Shown here one piece after another: positions 51,591 through 61,460 of a stretch of DNA of 64,000 bases. The notes beneath the pieces are model-generated. The model saw only the letters and a list, made by a program, of their open reading frames with translations. It did not search any database and was not told where the DNA came from. The position numbers and the translations under genes are program-made. Source of the stretch: Maribacter litopenaei (GTDB lineage Bacteria; Bacteroidota; Bacteroidia; Flavobacteriales; Flavobacteriaceae); NCBI RefSeq assembly GCF_025244665.1, contig NZ_CP104205.1, forward strand, positions 2,539,001-2,603,000, in the 5' to 3' direction. Numbering within the stretch: the stretch's first letter is position 1; every line of letters begins with the position of its first letter.

Positions 51591-51737
51591 ATGACCCATA
51601 AAAAGCAGCATTTACCTTCTAAGATTTGCCCCGTTTGCGGACTGACTTTTGTATGGAGAAAAAAATGGGAAAGAAATTGGGAAGTGGTAAAATATTGCAG
51701 TGAAAAGTGCAGAAGAAATAAAAAATGTTACGCATGA
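51591..51737 (+). CDS. DUF2256 zinc-ribbon protein
   Basis: 48 residues with four cysteines in two pairs: [10 protein letters not shown] and [10 protein letters not shown], and the [15 protein letters not shown] core of DUF2256. It starts right after the flavin reductase TAA and its TGA overlaps the next ATG (ATGA at 51734), so translation is coupled to the CRY-DASH gene. DUF2256 genes are frequent neighbours of photolyases and cryptochromes. It is shorter than most gene-finder cut-offs. Confidence 0.88.
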   Translation: MTHKKQHLPSKICPVCGLTFVWRKKWERNWEVVKYCSEKCRRNKKCYA

Positions 51738-53028
51738 ATAATCTAGTTTGGTTCAGGAATGATTTAAGAGTACAGGACAATATCTCATTGGCCAAAGCCA
51801 GTTTGGGTGAAAAAGTAATCGGCGTGTATTGTTTTGATCCTTTATACTTTAAACCAGGTGATTTTGGGTTTAAAAAAACTGAGCGATACAGGGCCAAGTT
51901 CCTCATAGAATCGGTTATGGAGTTAAGGGACAACCTTAGAAAGCATAATATTCCTTTATTCGTGTATGTAGGAAAATCATCTGTATGTATCGCAGAGTTA
52001 ATAAAAGAGCAAAAAATTAATGATGTATATCTGCAAAAAGAATGGACACGAGATGAGACTTCCATCTTGGATTCCGTAAAAAAAAACGTAAGTGAAAATG
52101 TGAATTTTCATGAGTCCTATGACCAATTTCTATTTCATCCTGAGGATATACCCTATCGTTCTTACGATGACATTCCCAAAGTATTTACCGATTTCAGGAA
52201 AAAGTGTGAAAAATTTTGCAACGTGCGAACCGAAGAAAAATTTGAAAAGATTTTCCCTGAAACTAATTTTTTGGAAAACCAAACAATAATACCCACACTG
52301 ACCAATCTAGGATTAGTGGAGCCTATGGAAGATTCCAGATCTGCATTTCCATTTAATGGAGGAGAAACAATGGCTTTACAAAGAATAAAGCATTATTTCG
52401 GGAAACTAAAAAACTCGCGTATTATAAAAAAACAAGAAATGGCCTAGTGGGTATGGATTACAGCTCCAAACTTTCGGCGTGGTTGGCCAATGGCAGTATA
52501 TCTGCTCGCACCATTTATTGGGAGGTAAAAAAGTTTGAGAAGGAAATCACAGAGAACCAGGATACTTACTGGTTGATTTTTGAATTGATATGGCGTGATT
52601 TCTTCAAATATGTTTCCCTTAAGCATGGCTCAAAAATCTTCCAAATCAAGGGTATTTTAAACAATAAGTACGATTGGAAGTTTGACAAGCAGAAATTAAA
52701 CCAATGGTGCTCAGGAACTACAGCAGATTCTTTTGTCAATGCCAATATGAAGGAGCTAGAAAAAACGGGTTGGATGAGCAATCGAGGGCGACAAAATGTA
52801 GCCAGCTATTGGGCCAAGGAACTGGAGCAGGATTGGCGTTACGGTGCCGCATATTTTGAAAGTATGTTGATCGATTATGATGTACATAGCAACTGGGGCA
52901 ATTGGATGTACAATAGTGGGGTAGGAAACGACCCAAGAGACCGAAAGTTTAATACCAAACTGCAGGCCGAACGCTATGACCCCAATGGAAAGTTCCAAAA
53001 GTTATGGCTTCAGGAAGCCCTATTTTAA
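51734..53028 (+). CDS. DASH-type cryptochrome/photolyase, frameshifted
   Basis: About 431 residues. Starts [19 protein letters not shown] (ATG 51734; an ATG at 51725 adds three residues). The N-terminal antenna domain precedes the FAD domain with [33 protein letters not shown] and [21 protein letters not shown]. One base is lost at 52397-52401 (TTTCGGG; TTTCTGGG restores [25 protein letters not shown]). CRY-DASH repairs single-strand or loop cyclobutane dimers and may signal blue light. Coupled to DUF2256 upstream, 12 bp from the FeS photolyase downstream. Confidence 0.92.
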
Positions 53029-53040
53029 AACACGCTAAAA

Positions 53041-54573
53041 ATGAAAATCTTACGATTGATATTAGGAGACCAGTTGAACCAAAAACATAGTTGGTTCGAT
53101 TCAGTTGATGAAGATGTCACGTATCTCATGGCAGAAATGCGACAGGAAACGGACTATGTAAAGCACCATATACAAAAGGTAACCGCATTCTTTTTGGCCA
53201 TGAGTGACTTTAAGGAGGAACTTTCGGGTAAAGGTCACCAATTCATCTACTTAAAAATTGGAGATACCCGTAATCCGCAGGACCTAGCAAATATTGTTGA
53301 AAAATATTGCCATGCTACCAATGCAAAAAGATTTGAATACCAATTCCCGGATGAATATCGATTGGATAAACAATTGAAACAAATTGCGAAATCCTTGGAC
53401 ATCGAAACCAAAGCCGTTGATACGGAACACTTTTACACGGATAGATATGAACTAAAGAACTTCTTTTCGGGTAAAAAACAGCTTTTGATGGAATCTTTCT
53501 ACCGCATGATGCGCAAGAAACATGGTATAATGGTCGAAAACGGACAACCCGAAGGCGGAAAATGGAACTATGATCAAAGTAACCGTAAAAAGTGGAAGGG
53601 AGAACCCGAAATACCACACGAAAGAGGGTTTAGAAAGGATGTGACCCAGTTGGTCGAAGAAATCAAAAAAGCGGGAGTTGTAACTTTTGGCCAAGTTGAC
53701 CCTGAGCATTTTAGCTGGCCCGTGAATAGGACAGATTGCCTATCCGTACTCAATTACTTTTGCAAAGAGCTCTTGACCCATTTTGGGGATTACCAGGATG
53801 CCATGCATACCAAAGAGAAATTCCTCTTCCATTCTCGCCTATCCTTTGCCATGAATTCTAAAATTTTGGGTCCAAAAGAGGTAATAGATAAAGTATTGGA
53901 GCATTATCATGAAAAAAAAGAAGAAATCCACATTTCGCAAGTGGAGGGTTTCATCCGTCAAATATTGGGTTGGCGAGAGTATATGAGAGGTATTTACTGG
54001 AAGGAAATGCCGAAATACGCCCAACTGAACAAGCTAGATAACAAGAACCCACTTCCGGACTTCTTCCGACTGGAGATACCAAAATGAACTGCCTAAAACA
54101 TGCCATAGGGCAAAGCCTTTCGGATGCCTATACCCATCATATACAGCGTCTTATGATTATTGGCAATTTCGCACTTCTTACCCAATTAGACCCTAACGAG
54201 GTAGACCAATGGTATTTGGGCGTATATATTGATGCTATTGAATGGGTCGAAATTACCAATACTCGAGGAATGAGCCAATTCGCGGATGGCGGCATCGTGG
54301 CGACCAAGCCTTATGTCAGCAGTGCCAACTACATTAACAAAATGAGTAACTATTGTGGTTCATGCGCCTATAAGCATACTCTTAAAAAGGGGGACAAGGC
54401 ATGCCCGTTCAACATTCTATATTGGAACTTTCTCGGATGCTAAACAAGAACATTTCAAGGATAACCAGCGCATGGGTATGATGATGAATCTGCTTAAAAA
54501 AAAGAATGCTGAAGAAATGGAATATATTAGAAAACGTTCCACAGAAATTATTGACAACCTAAATGAATTTTAA
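53041..54573 (+). CDS. Bacterial (6-4) photolyase / FeS-BCP family protein, frameshifted twice
   Basis: About 510 residues, of the PhrB/CryB class. Opens MKILRLILGDQLNQKHSWF. The [4Fe-4S] cysteines are in MNCL, CGSCAYK and ACPFN. FAD-domain segments QVEGFIRQILGWREYMRG and NYINKMSNYCG are visible. Breaks: lost base at 54066-54070 (TTCCGACTGG; TTCTGGACTGG restores FFWTGDTKMNCL) and inserted base at 54431-54437 (TCTCGGA; TCTGGA restores NFLDAKQEHF). Likely repairs (6-4) photoproducts. Last gene of the photoprotection run. Confidence 0.92.
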
Positions 54574-54660
54574 CATAACATTTCAAGGATTATGGCAACC
54601 AAAATTGTAACTTCAAACGTATATAAATAGACTATTCCGCGAGAGCGTCTATATATATCC

Positions 54661-54702
54661 AAAAAGGTCCTTCACAATCATCTTGTGAAGGATCTTTTTT
54701 TT
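54661..54702 (+). terminator. Intrinsic terminator of the photolyase run
   Basis: AGGTCCTTCACAA (54665-54677) pairs with TTGTGAAGGATCT (54683-54695), one G-T pair, then T8. The 85 bp between the photolyase stop and this hairpin hold no gene that I can support. Confidence 0.85.
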
Positions 54703-54720
54703 ATTCGGTTTTGTCCTTTA

Positions 54721-55270
54721 TTATTCGAAAATACCATCTACGATACCATATTCAATGGATTCCTCGGCGTTCATCCAATAATCCCTATCAAAATCCTTCA
54801 AAACCTTTTCAAAGGACTGTCCACAGTTGTCCGCCAATATTTTGGCACTCAACTCCTTTGTCTTGATAATTTCCTTGGCCTGTATTTCAATATTGGAAGC
54901 CTGCCCCCTTGCTCCTCCACTGGGCTGATGAATCATCACTTGTGCATGTGGCTGAATAAATCGTCTTCCTTTTTTTCCAACAGATAACAAGATTGAACCC
55001 ATTGAGGCGGCCAAACCGGTACAAATGGTAGAAACCGGACTCTTTAAGGACTTTATGGTATCATACATAGCAAATCCTGAGGTTACATACCCTCCAGGAC
55101 TGTTTATGAACAATTGAATTTCTTTATGGTTTTGCATGTCTAAATACAGAAGTCTATCAATGACATGCTTAGCAGAATCATCATCTACCTGTCCCCAGGA
55201 GAAAGACCTTTCTTTCGGACAACATTTTCTCATCAATAACTTCCTGTATTTTTCCTTTTTTTGAACTCAT
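54721..55270 (-). CDS. clpP: ATP-dependent Clp protease proteolytic subunit, frameshifted
   Basis: Serine protease subunit, about 182 residues. Start ATG 55270 (MSSKKGKIQEVIDEKMLSERK). Catalytic triad: Ser in AASMGSILLS, His in QVMIHQPSGG, Asp in FDRDYWM. An inserted base at 55196-55201 (plus strand CCCCAGGAGAAAG; CCCAGAGAAAG restores KVFLWGQVDDDSAKH) moves the N-terminal 16 residues out of frame. No clpX or tig lies next to it here, so this may be a second ClpP copy. Confidence 0.92.
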
Positions 55271-55349
55271 GTAATTTTGTTTTTTACAAAATCAAAAGTA
55301 AGGAAATTATCAATTATTTATGCCCTTCAACTTAAAAAGCGAAATGTGA

Positions 55350-55775
55350 TTATTTCAATCGTACTTTAAAAAAATAAGGATTGGAAAATTTTAATGTACT
55401 TTCAAAATAGGGACATATCTGTGCTGCTACCTGAAGTCCATCAATATTTTCCTTTCTAATAAGAAAGTTATTGAATTCAAAGTTGACGACCATCCTTAAA
55501 TTGTTGACTTTCAATGGCACGATCCCAAATGCCACCAAATTTTCATTGATGGTTTTTATTTGATCTATATTTTCAAAGGGCGTCAGACCCATCGAATCTG
55601 TGGTTTTTGAAATAGGTCTTATGTCTAGAAGAAATAAATAAATCTGTAACCTTGATGCCATATCTACTTCTTCATGCGTGAATCTTAAACCGATATTTGC
55701 AACTATATCCTTAAATAAGCTTAAATCACTGGTGTCTTCTGCTAAGGAAAGTTTGACCTCTTCAATCGTTGCCAT
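55350..55775 (-). CDS. Hypothetical cytoplasmic protein
   Basis: 141 residues, no signal peptide or membrane segment. MATIEEVKLSLAEDTSDLSLFKDIVANIG at the start and a beta-rich C-terminus (LRMVVNFEFNNFLIRKENIDG; FESTLKFSNPYFFKVRLK). I do not recognise a family. It lies between clpP and the mechanosensitive-channel gene on the same strand, 100 bp from its neighbours on each side. Intact frame. Confidence 0.6.
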   Translation of the reverse strand: MATIEEVKLSLAEDTSDLSLFKDIVANIGLRFTHEEVDMASRLQIYLFLLDIRPISKTTDSMGLTPFENIDQIKTINENLVAFGIVPLKVNNLRMVVNFEFNNFLIRKENIDGLQVAAQICPYFESTLKFSNPYFFKVRLK

Positions 55776-55827
55776 GTAGATTTTTTTGGGTGATGAACAA
55801 TTTTATCCAAAATCAGGTAGATTATTG

Positions 55828-55863
55828 AAAAAGAGCGGGATTTACTATCAACCCCACTCTTCT
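55828..55863 (-). terminator. Intrinsic terminator after the mechanosensitive-channel gene
   Basis: On the minus strand AAGAGTGGGG and a TCCCGCTCTT arm form a stem with one mismatch, followed by TTTTTC. It lies 17 bp beyond the stop at 55880. Confidence 0.65.
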
Positions 55864-55879
55864 TGGTTACAACAACTAA

Positions 55880-56707
55880 CTAATCTTTGATAATCACCCT
55901 ATTTTCAACAATCTCGTGGATGGGAACAATAACCTTTCCCTGATTGGTCTTTACAGTTACACATATATTGTCTATAGATTCGATAACTCCCTCTATATCG
56001 TTCAATTTTATTTTATCGCCGGCAACATATTTCTTTCTTGCATAAAATGCTTTTAACAATGCCGATATTACCTCTTTGGATCCTAAACCAAAACCAATAG
56101 CCAAAGCCAAAAGAAAAGCTCCTACTATTAAAGTAATATTACTGGTTATAATGGTGGTATCAACTCCGGCCTGGTTTAATGCCGTTATTCCAATAAAAAT
56201 GGTGATAAGATAAAAAACAATGGTGCTGATGATTTTGGAGCCACTCAATTCGAATGATTCGAAAAGTCCCTTTACCGCCTTTTTAATATATGTAGCCACA
56301 TAAATCCCTATCATAAAAAGTGCAATCGCACTAAATAATTTTGGCAGGTACCTCAGTAAATTACCAATCTCGGTAGAGATAATGGTCCAATTCAAAATGT
56401 CCGCGGCTACGATAAGGAACACCAAGTACATAAGCCACTTTACAAACCCAAGAATGACTTTAGACACATCAACGGTAATGTCACTCTCACCAAAAAGATC
56501 TGCCTCGTTGATCTTTTCTGTAAGTCTATCCACTTTGGAAACTTTTAACAGTTTGCCCGGAACCACGAGGATAATCTTTGTAATGAGCCAACCGATAATA
56601 ATAATCACTAAGGCACCTACAATCTTTGGAAGGGTGCCACCTATATTTTCGCCCATAGCAGAAAGGGACTGAACCGTTAAATTTTTCCACTCATTTAATG
56701 TCTCCAT
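55880..56707 (-). CDS. Small-conductance mechanosensitive-channel-like protein (MscS superfamily)
   Basis: 275 residues with five hydrophobic segments. N-terminal helices (GGTLPKIVGALVIIIIGWLIT) are of the TM_helix repeat type. The MscS-like pore helix lies in VGAFLLALAIGFGLGSKEVISALLKAFYARKKY, and the short beta domain after it is GDKIKLNDIEGVIESIDNICVTVKTNQGKVIVPI. The cytoplasmic vestibule is much reduced compared with E. coli MscS. It probably releases pressure in hypo-osmotic shock. Intact frame. Confidence 0.85.
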   Translation of the reverse strand: METLNEWKNLTVQSLSAMGENIGGTLPKIVGALVIIIIGWLITKIILVVPGKLLKVSKVDRLTEKINEADLFGESDITVDVSKVILGFVKWLMYLVFLIVAADILNWTIISTEIGNLLRYLPKLFSAIALFMIGIYVATYIKKAVKGLFESFELSGSKIISTIVFYLITIFIGITALNQAGVDTTIITSNITLIVGAFLLALAIGFGLGSKEVISALLKAFYARKKYVAGDKIKLNDIEGVIESIDNICVTVKTNQGKVIVPIHEIVENRVIIKD

Positions 56708-56746
56708 AGTATGTTGATTTTGGTTGTTTGCGAACGCTTTAATTTA

Positions 56747-56944
56747 CTAATCTTTCTTATTTCCTTTTTTCCTTTTAAGGGTACGCGACAAAGCTGACGG
56801 ATAATTGTCCGCTACCAATAAAGTAAGGTCCAAGGCCAATTTTGCCATGGCCACATCGTTCATGACTTTCTGTCTCATTTCCGGGGGAACAGTTCTCAGC
56901 GAGCTTTCCAGTTCCTTAAACGGATTGTTACTTTTTGCGGACAT
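56747..56944 (-). CDS. Small hydrophilic protein abutting a sigma-factor gene
   Basis: 65 residues, basic at the C-terminus (LKRKKGNKKD), with a helical centre (VPPEMRQKVMNDVAMAKLALDLTLLVADNYPSAL) and no membrane segment. It begins directly after the ECF sigma stop codon with no spacer, so it is surely co-translated. Its place is where an anti-sigma gene usually sits, but it lacks a zinc or membrane motif. A regulatory partner for the sigma factor is possible and unproven. Confidence 0.6.
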   Translation of the reverse strand: MSAKSNNPFKELESSLRTVPPEMRQKVMNDVAMAKLALDLTLLVADNYPSALSRTLKRKKGNKKD

Positions 56945-57517
56945 CTATCTTACTTTATGGTAGGCTTCAATTATTCTGTTCTTTGCTCTTTTTAACCGCA
57001 TTTTTACGGCACTTTCCCCTATATCCAAAAGAACCATAAGCTCCTTAATAGGTATATCGTCCTGATATTTAAGCAATATCAGGGATTTATCTTCAGGGGG
57101 AATCATTTCCAAGGCCTGCTTTAATTTATCCAACCGAAGTTGAAAAAGGGTTTCGTCCGGTACATTGACCATTAGTCTATCCTCATCTTCACTCAAGCTT
57201 TTTGCCTTATCCGATATTTTTCTCTCTTTGTTTCTATTTACATGGTTTACGCAAAAATTGTAAGTAAAAGAATATAACCAAGTTCTGAACTTTGATTGCC
57301 CTTTAAAACTTCTCAACTTTATAAAGAGTTTTAAAAAAACATCTTGGGTAAGGTCTTTGGCCTCGTCTTCTGATTTTGCAAAACCATAACACTTGTTGTA
57401 AACAATCTGATCGTACCTATCATATAACCTACCGAATAAATCCGGGTCGTTGTTCTTTACAATCTTGGCCACCAATTCTTCATCAGAAAGGGCATCTAAT
57501 ACATCTTCGTCGCTCAA
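56945..57517 (-). CDS. ECF-type RNA polymerase sigma factor
   Basis: 190 residues. Region 2 LYDRYDQIVYNKCYGFAKSEDEAKDLTQDVFLK and SKFRTWLYSFTYNFCVNHVNR; region 4 LKYQDDIPIKELMVLLDIGESAVKMRLKRAKNRI. Intact frame. The small gene at 56747 starts right at its stop. It is the third ECF sigma factor in the window, and no classical anti-sigma gene is present on either side. Confidence 0.93.
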   Translation of the reverse strand: MSDEDVLDALSDEELVAKIVKNNDPDLFGRLYDRYDQIVYNKCYGFAKSEDEAKDLTQDVFLKLFIKLRSFKGQSKFRTWLYSFTYNFCVNHVNRNKERKISDKAKSLSEDEDRLMVNVPDETLFQLRLDKLKQALEMIPPEDKSLILLKYQDDIPIKELMVLLDIGESAVKMRLKRAKNRIIEAYHKVR

Positions 57518-57633
57518 GGTTATTTAGATAATTGGTCTTTTAAAGGGTTAGACCCCCTAATTTTTAATAAGTCACTTTGTTTTTATTATTTATTTCAAAA
57601 ACGTACCTTGGGAAGACACTAAAATAAAAGGCT

Positions 57634-58326
57634 ATGAAAGTATATCAATTTTGTGCTGTTTTGGCAGTTTTCACCTCAATAATTGCATGCAAAGAACAAC
57701 AAAAAGATACAAAAGGCACCATCCAAGAAACAGAGGTCGCAGAGAGTAACAATATATTGGATAGAATTGCCCATGCCAACGGTTATGAAAATTGGAAAAA
57801 TATCAATAGTATCAAGTTTACCTTTAATGTAGACCGGGATTCTTCCCATTTTGAGCGTACCTGGCAATGGATGCCAAAAACAAACGACGTTGTCTTTATG
57901 ACCCATGAAGATACGCTTAGTTACAACCGAAAGGAAATGGATAGCATCATTGCCAAAACGGATGCAGGTTTCATAAATGACAAATATTGGATGTTAGCCC
58001 CTTATCAACTTGTTTGGGACCAAAACAGCTTCATCTATACACACAAGGAAGCTGTTGAAGCCCCTATGAGTAAGGATACCCTGCAACAGGTTACCATTGT
58101 TTACGGGAACGAAGGAGGATATACCCCAGGTGATGCCTATGATTTTTATTTTGGTGACGATTACGTCATTAAAGAATGGGTGTTTAGGAGAGGAAATCAA
58201 GAGGAACCCAATATGATAACCAGTTGGGAAGACTACAAGAATTTTGATGGTCCGGATATCGCTACCATGCACAAAATGGGCGAGGGTAATTTTCAATTGT
58301 ATTTTACTGGAATCGAGGTAGAATAG
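57634..58326 (+). CDS. Lipoprotein, hypothetical
   Basis: 230 residues with a lipobox (SIIAC, Cys 19) after MKVYQFCAVLAVFTS. The mature region starts with helix AHANGYENWKNINSIKFTFNV, like the opening of LolA/LppX-like lipoproteins, and has an aromatic-rich beta C-terminus (YDFYFGDDYVIKEWVFRRGN). I cannot assign a function. It is a single gene, divergent from the sigma factor and convergent with the MFS gene. Intact frame. Confidence 0.72.
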   Translation: MKVYQFCAVLAVFTSIIACKEQQKDTKGTIQETEVAESNNILDRIAHANGYENWKNINSIKFTFNVDRDSSHFERTWQWMPKTNDVVFMTHEDTLSYNRKEMDSIIAKTDAGFINDKYWMLAPYQLVWDQNSFIYTHKEAVEAPMSKDTLQQVTIVYGNEGGYTPGDAYDFYFGDDYVIKEWVFRRGNQEEPNMITSWEDYKNFDGPDIATMHKMGEGNFQLYFTGIEVE

Positions 58327-58343
58327 GAATTACTTCGTACTAT

Positions 58344-59493
58344 CTAACTTCCCCTCTTCTTTAGAATTGCCGTGGCTCCCAAGATAAACAAGGCCACCCC
58401 CAACAGCACTATAAAACTTGTTTTGAGGGAATAATTATCGGCCGAGAAAACCCAAAATAGGTGGGGCACAAAGGAAACCGGAATACCCTGCCCCAGCAAT
58501 AAAGGATACCCCTTTGGAGGATTCCACACCTTTTACATTACCGCCTATTCTAAAAAGTTCCGGTACCATGGCAGAAAAGCCCGGACCACAAATGGCAAAC
58601 CCCGCAATGGCCAAATACGTGGAGGTAGTCAATACCATTACATACCCAATAATACTTAGCAAGGTACCCAAGGCCACCATTTTTACAGACCCTATACTCG
58701 CACTTACACCATCTCCCGTAAACCGACCTAAGGTCATGGTCACCTGAAAGCCCAAAAATCCGGCTCCCCACAAGGCTTCGGGAGCCAAACTTACTTCCTT
58801 AAGATATAAGCCGCTCCAATCTACAATGGCCCCTTCGCTTCCCATGGCAATAAAGGAAATAAGCCCCAACAATAATAATGGTTTAAAAAGTTTTAGGCTA
58901 AAGGTTTCCTTTTCAATGGTAGCCGCTATTTCGTTTACAAAATTTTTGTGGAAGATGAAATTAACGATGAAAACAAGTGCAATGGCCATTCCCATATGCA
59001 GCAAAGGATTGTCAAGGGGGCCTATCAAAAAACTTCCCAGGCCTGCTAAAATGCCCCCGAGACTAAAGAATCCATGGGAGGCCGACATAAATTTGGTACC
59101 ATCCTTTTTTTCCAATTCAGTCACTAAGGTATTCATGGAAATATCCGTAAATCCATTGGAAGCCCCGAACAAAAATAGACTGCCCATCAAGATGTAATAA
59201 CTAGGGCTCAAAATAGGTAGGATAGCGGTGCAACAACTAATCAGTACACCATACCAAGTCGCCTTGCCTACCCCAATCCGATTAATAATAGACGAGGCAA
59301 AAGGAAATACGACAAATACCCCTAAGGACAAGCAAAAGATTGCAATTCCCAACTGAGACTTATCTATGCCCAAATTCTCCTTAACGGTTGGAATATAAAT
59401 GGCCCAAGTACCAAAAAGTATATTGATACTCGCAAAAACCCATGACGGTGCGAAATACCTAGCATTCGAAAAAATCAATCCGAGTGATTTCAT
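58344..59493 (-). CDS. Major facilitator superfamily transporter, frameshifted
   Basis: About 383 residues and around 12 membrane helices (WVFASINILFGTWAIYIPTV; LGIAIFCLSLGVFVVFPFA; ILMGSLFLFGASNGF). The break at 58442-58447 (plus strand CCGAGA; CCAGA restores ILGFLADNYSLKTSF) cuts off the last helix. Substrate unknown; related to fucose-permease-like MFS. It starts 9 bp after the kynU stop, in an operon with kynU, which might suggest transport of a tryptophan catabolite. That is an inference. Confidence 0.86.
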
Positions 59494-59501
59494 CTAGTTT
59501 G

Positions 59502-60773
59502 TTATTCGTTATGTAATATACCCTCTCTTAATATCTGTCCGAAACGATACATATCTTCAAAAGAACAATAAAAAGGTGCTGGTGCCAAGCGAATCACATT
59601 AGGTTCGCGCCAATCTACAATCACTCCATGTTCCATTAGGTAATTGAACAACGCTCGTCCTTGACCATGTAAAAAAACAGAAAGTTGACAGCCTCGCTCC
59701 TTTGGAGTAATGATTTCGAAACTACTGTCCACTTCCTTATCAATTTCATTTAAAATAAATTCCAAATATGACGTTAGGGATTTTTGTTTTTTAAGAAGGG
59801 CAGGCATACCCACTTCTTCAAAAAGTTCTAAAGAAGCTAAATAAGGAGCCATGGACAAAACAGGTGGGTTGCTAATTTGCCATGCATCCGCATTTGGCAT
59901 GGGTTCAAAATGTGGCTTCATTAAAAATCGTTCTTCCTTTTTGGTGCCCCACCAGCCCTCGAACCTAGGAACATCCTTTTTATCAAGATGTTTTTCATGA
60001 ATAAAAACCCCCGACGCATTTCCGGGCCCACTATTCATGTATTTGTAACTACACCATGCAGCAAAATCGGCATTCCAATCATGCAATTTGAGTTCCACAT
60101 TGCCAACGGCATGGGCCAAATCCCAACCGACATTCGCACCTACCGACTTAGCAGATTTGGTAATCGTTTCCATGTCCATCACCTGGCCATTGTAGTAGTT
60201 TACACCACCAATTAGAACGAGTGCAAGCTCATCCCCTACCTCGTTTATTTTAGAGAGAAAATCCTTTGTTCGCCAAAAATGCTCACCATCCCTTTTCTTT
60301 ACTTCCACTATGGCCTCTTCAGGATTAAACCCATGAAAACGAACTTGGCTTTGCAACATATACTGGTCACTTGGAAAGGCCTTTTCTTCACATATAATTT
60401 TAAATCGATTTGATTTTGGCGTATAAAACGAGACCATTAACAAGTGTAGATTCACACTTAACGTATTCATCACGGTAACCTCTCCCGGTTTTGCACCTAC
60501 TACTTTCGCCAATGGAGGTATCAATCGTTCATGATAATCCCACCAAGGCTTATCGGCATAAAAATGTCCCTCGACACCCAATTCCGCCCAATCGGTCATG
60601 ATATCATCTACAAAGGCCTTGGCGCGTTTTGGCTGAAGTCCCAAGGAATTTCCCGTAAAGTAAATCACTTCTTTACCCTTGACTTTAGGAAACACAAACT
60701 CATCCCTGTAATTGACCAAAGGATCCTTCGTATCCATTTCTTGGGCAAACTCCAATGTATTCCTAAACTCCAT
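59502..60773 (-). CDS. kynU: Kynureninase
   Basis: PLP enzyme splitting kynurenine or 3-hydroxykynurenine into (3-hydroxy)anthranilate and alanine. 423 residues. Motifs: YFTGNSLGLQPKRA; VGWDLAHAVGNVELKLHDW (PLP Asp); the PLP lysine in AWCSYKYMNSGPGN; GWWGTKKEERFLMKP; NPPVLSMAPYLASLELF. With kmo at 49-51 kb it makes the second half of the tryptophan-kynurenine route toward NAD; the early genes are outside the window. Intact frame. Confidence 0.95.
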   Translation of the reverse strand: MEFRNTLEFAQEMDTKDPLVNYRDEFVFPKVKGKEVIYFTGNSLGLQPKRAKAFVDDIMTDWAELGVEGHFYADKPWWDYHERLIPPLAKVVGAKPGEVTVMNTLSVNLHLLMVSFYTPKSNRFKIICEEKAFPSDQYMLQSQVRFHGFNPEEAIVEVKKRDGEHFWRTKDFLSKINEVGDELALVLIGGVNYYNGQVMDMETITKSAKSVGANVGWDLAHAVGNVELKLHDWNADFAAWCSYKYMNSGPGNASGVFIHEKHLDKKDVPRFEGWWGTKKEERFLMKPHFEPMPNADAWQISNPPVLSMAPYLASLELFEEVGMPALLKKQKSLTSYLEFILNEIDKEVDSSFEIITPKERGCQLSVFLHGQGRALFNYLMEHGVIVDWREPNVIRLAPAPFYCSFEDMYRFGQILREGILHNE

Positions 60774-60922
60774 GCACCTAACAATTTTTGGGTCTGCAAA
60801 TTTTTACAAAACCGGTGACATTTGTATCATCTCCAAGAGAGGCAACAAATTGTTTCAAAATTCTAAATATCGGATAAAAATAGACATATGTGGGCAAATG
60901 AAAATCATGATTCCTAGAAGAA

Positions 60923-61390
60923 TTACTTTTCATCATCAGGAGCAAACCGCATTTCGATTATATGTCTTTTAAACCCCACCTTTTCATAAGCTTTCAATGC
61001 CGATTCGTTATCGCTATACACCGTAAGTCGAATTTCATTAAGGTTTTTGGATCAGACCCATTTTTTAAGCCCCTCAATTATCTTACCGTTAATACCCAAT
61101 CCCCTAAACTCCGGAAGAGTGTACATAAATCCTAAATATCCATACCGACTGTGGTCAAGATAATGACGAGCCTCCTTGATCAGGGCATATCCGCTAGCGA
61201 TTACTTGTGGTCCCGAACAGGCAACGAGCACTTGTGCCTCGTCAGAGGTTATCAATTTCCCTAGATCGTAATAGTGGACTTTGTCCTTTCTAATTGTTGG
61301 ATCCATGGGACGTTCCGCCGTAATAATTTCCTGTTCGAATTTTAATAGTGTTTGTAGGTCATTGATTTCCGCCTCCCGAATAGTGATCAT
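60923..61390 (-). CDS. GNAT-family N-acetyltransferase, interrupted by an in-frame TGA
   Basis: About 155 residues. MITIREAEINDLQTLLKFEQEI opens the fold; the acetyl-CoA P-loop is FRGLGINGKII; the final strand EKVGFKRHIIEMRF closes it. A TGA at 61052-61054 follows KKWV, and the same frame continues SKNLNEIRLTVYSDNESALKAYEKVGF. TGG (plus strand CCAGAC) is the simplest original, so this is another CCAGA site, here C read as T. The substrate cannot be told. Confidence 0.86.
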
Positions 61391-61439
61391 GCAATCTCTT
61401 TTAGCTTTTCCAATTACCTAAAAATAATGCTTAAAAAGT

Positions 61440-61447
61440 TATTTTTG
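61440..61447 (+). promoter_or_regulatory. Probable -7 element for the O-methyltransferase gene
   Basis: TATTTTTG followed by T, 13 bp before the ATG at 61461. Perfect TAnnTTTGY. Confidence 0.38.
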
Positions 61448-61460
61448 TAAAAAGAAATTC

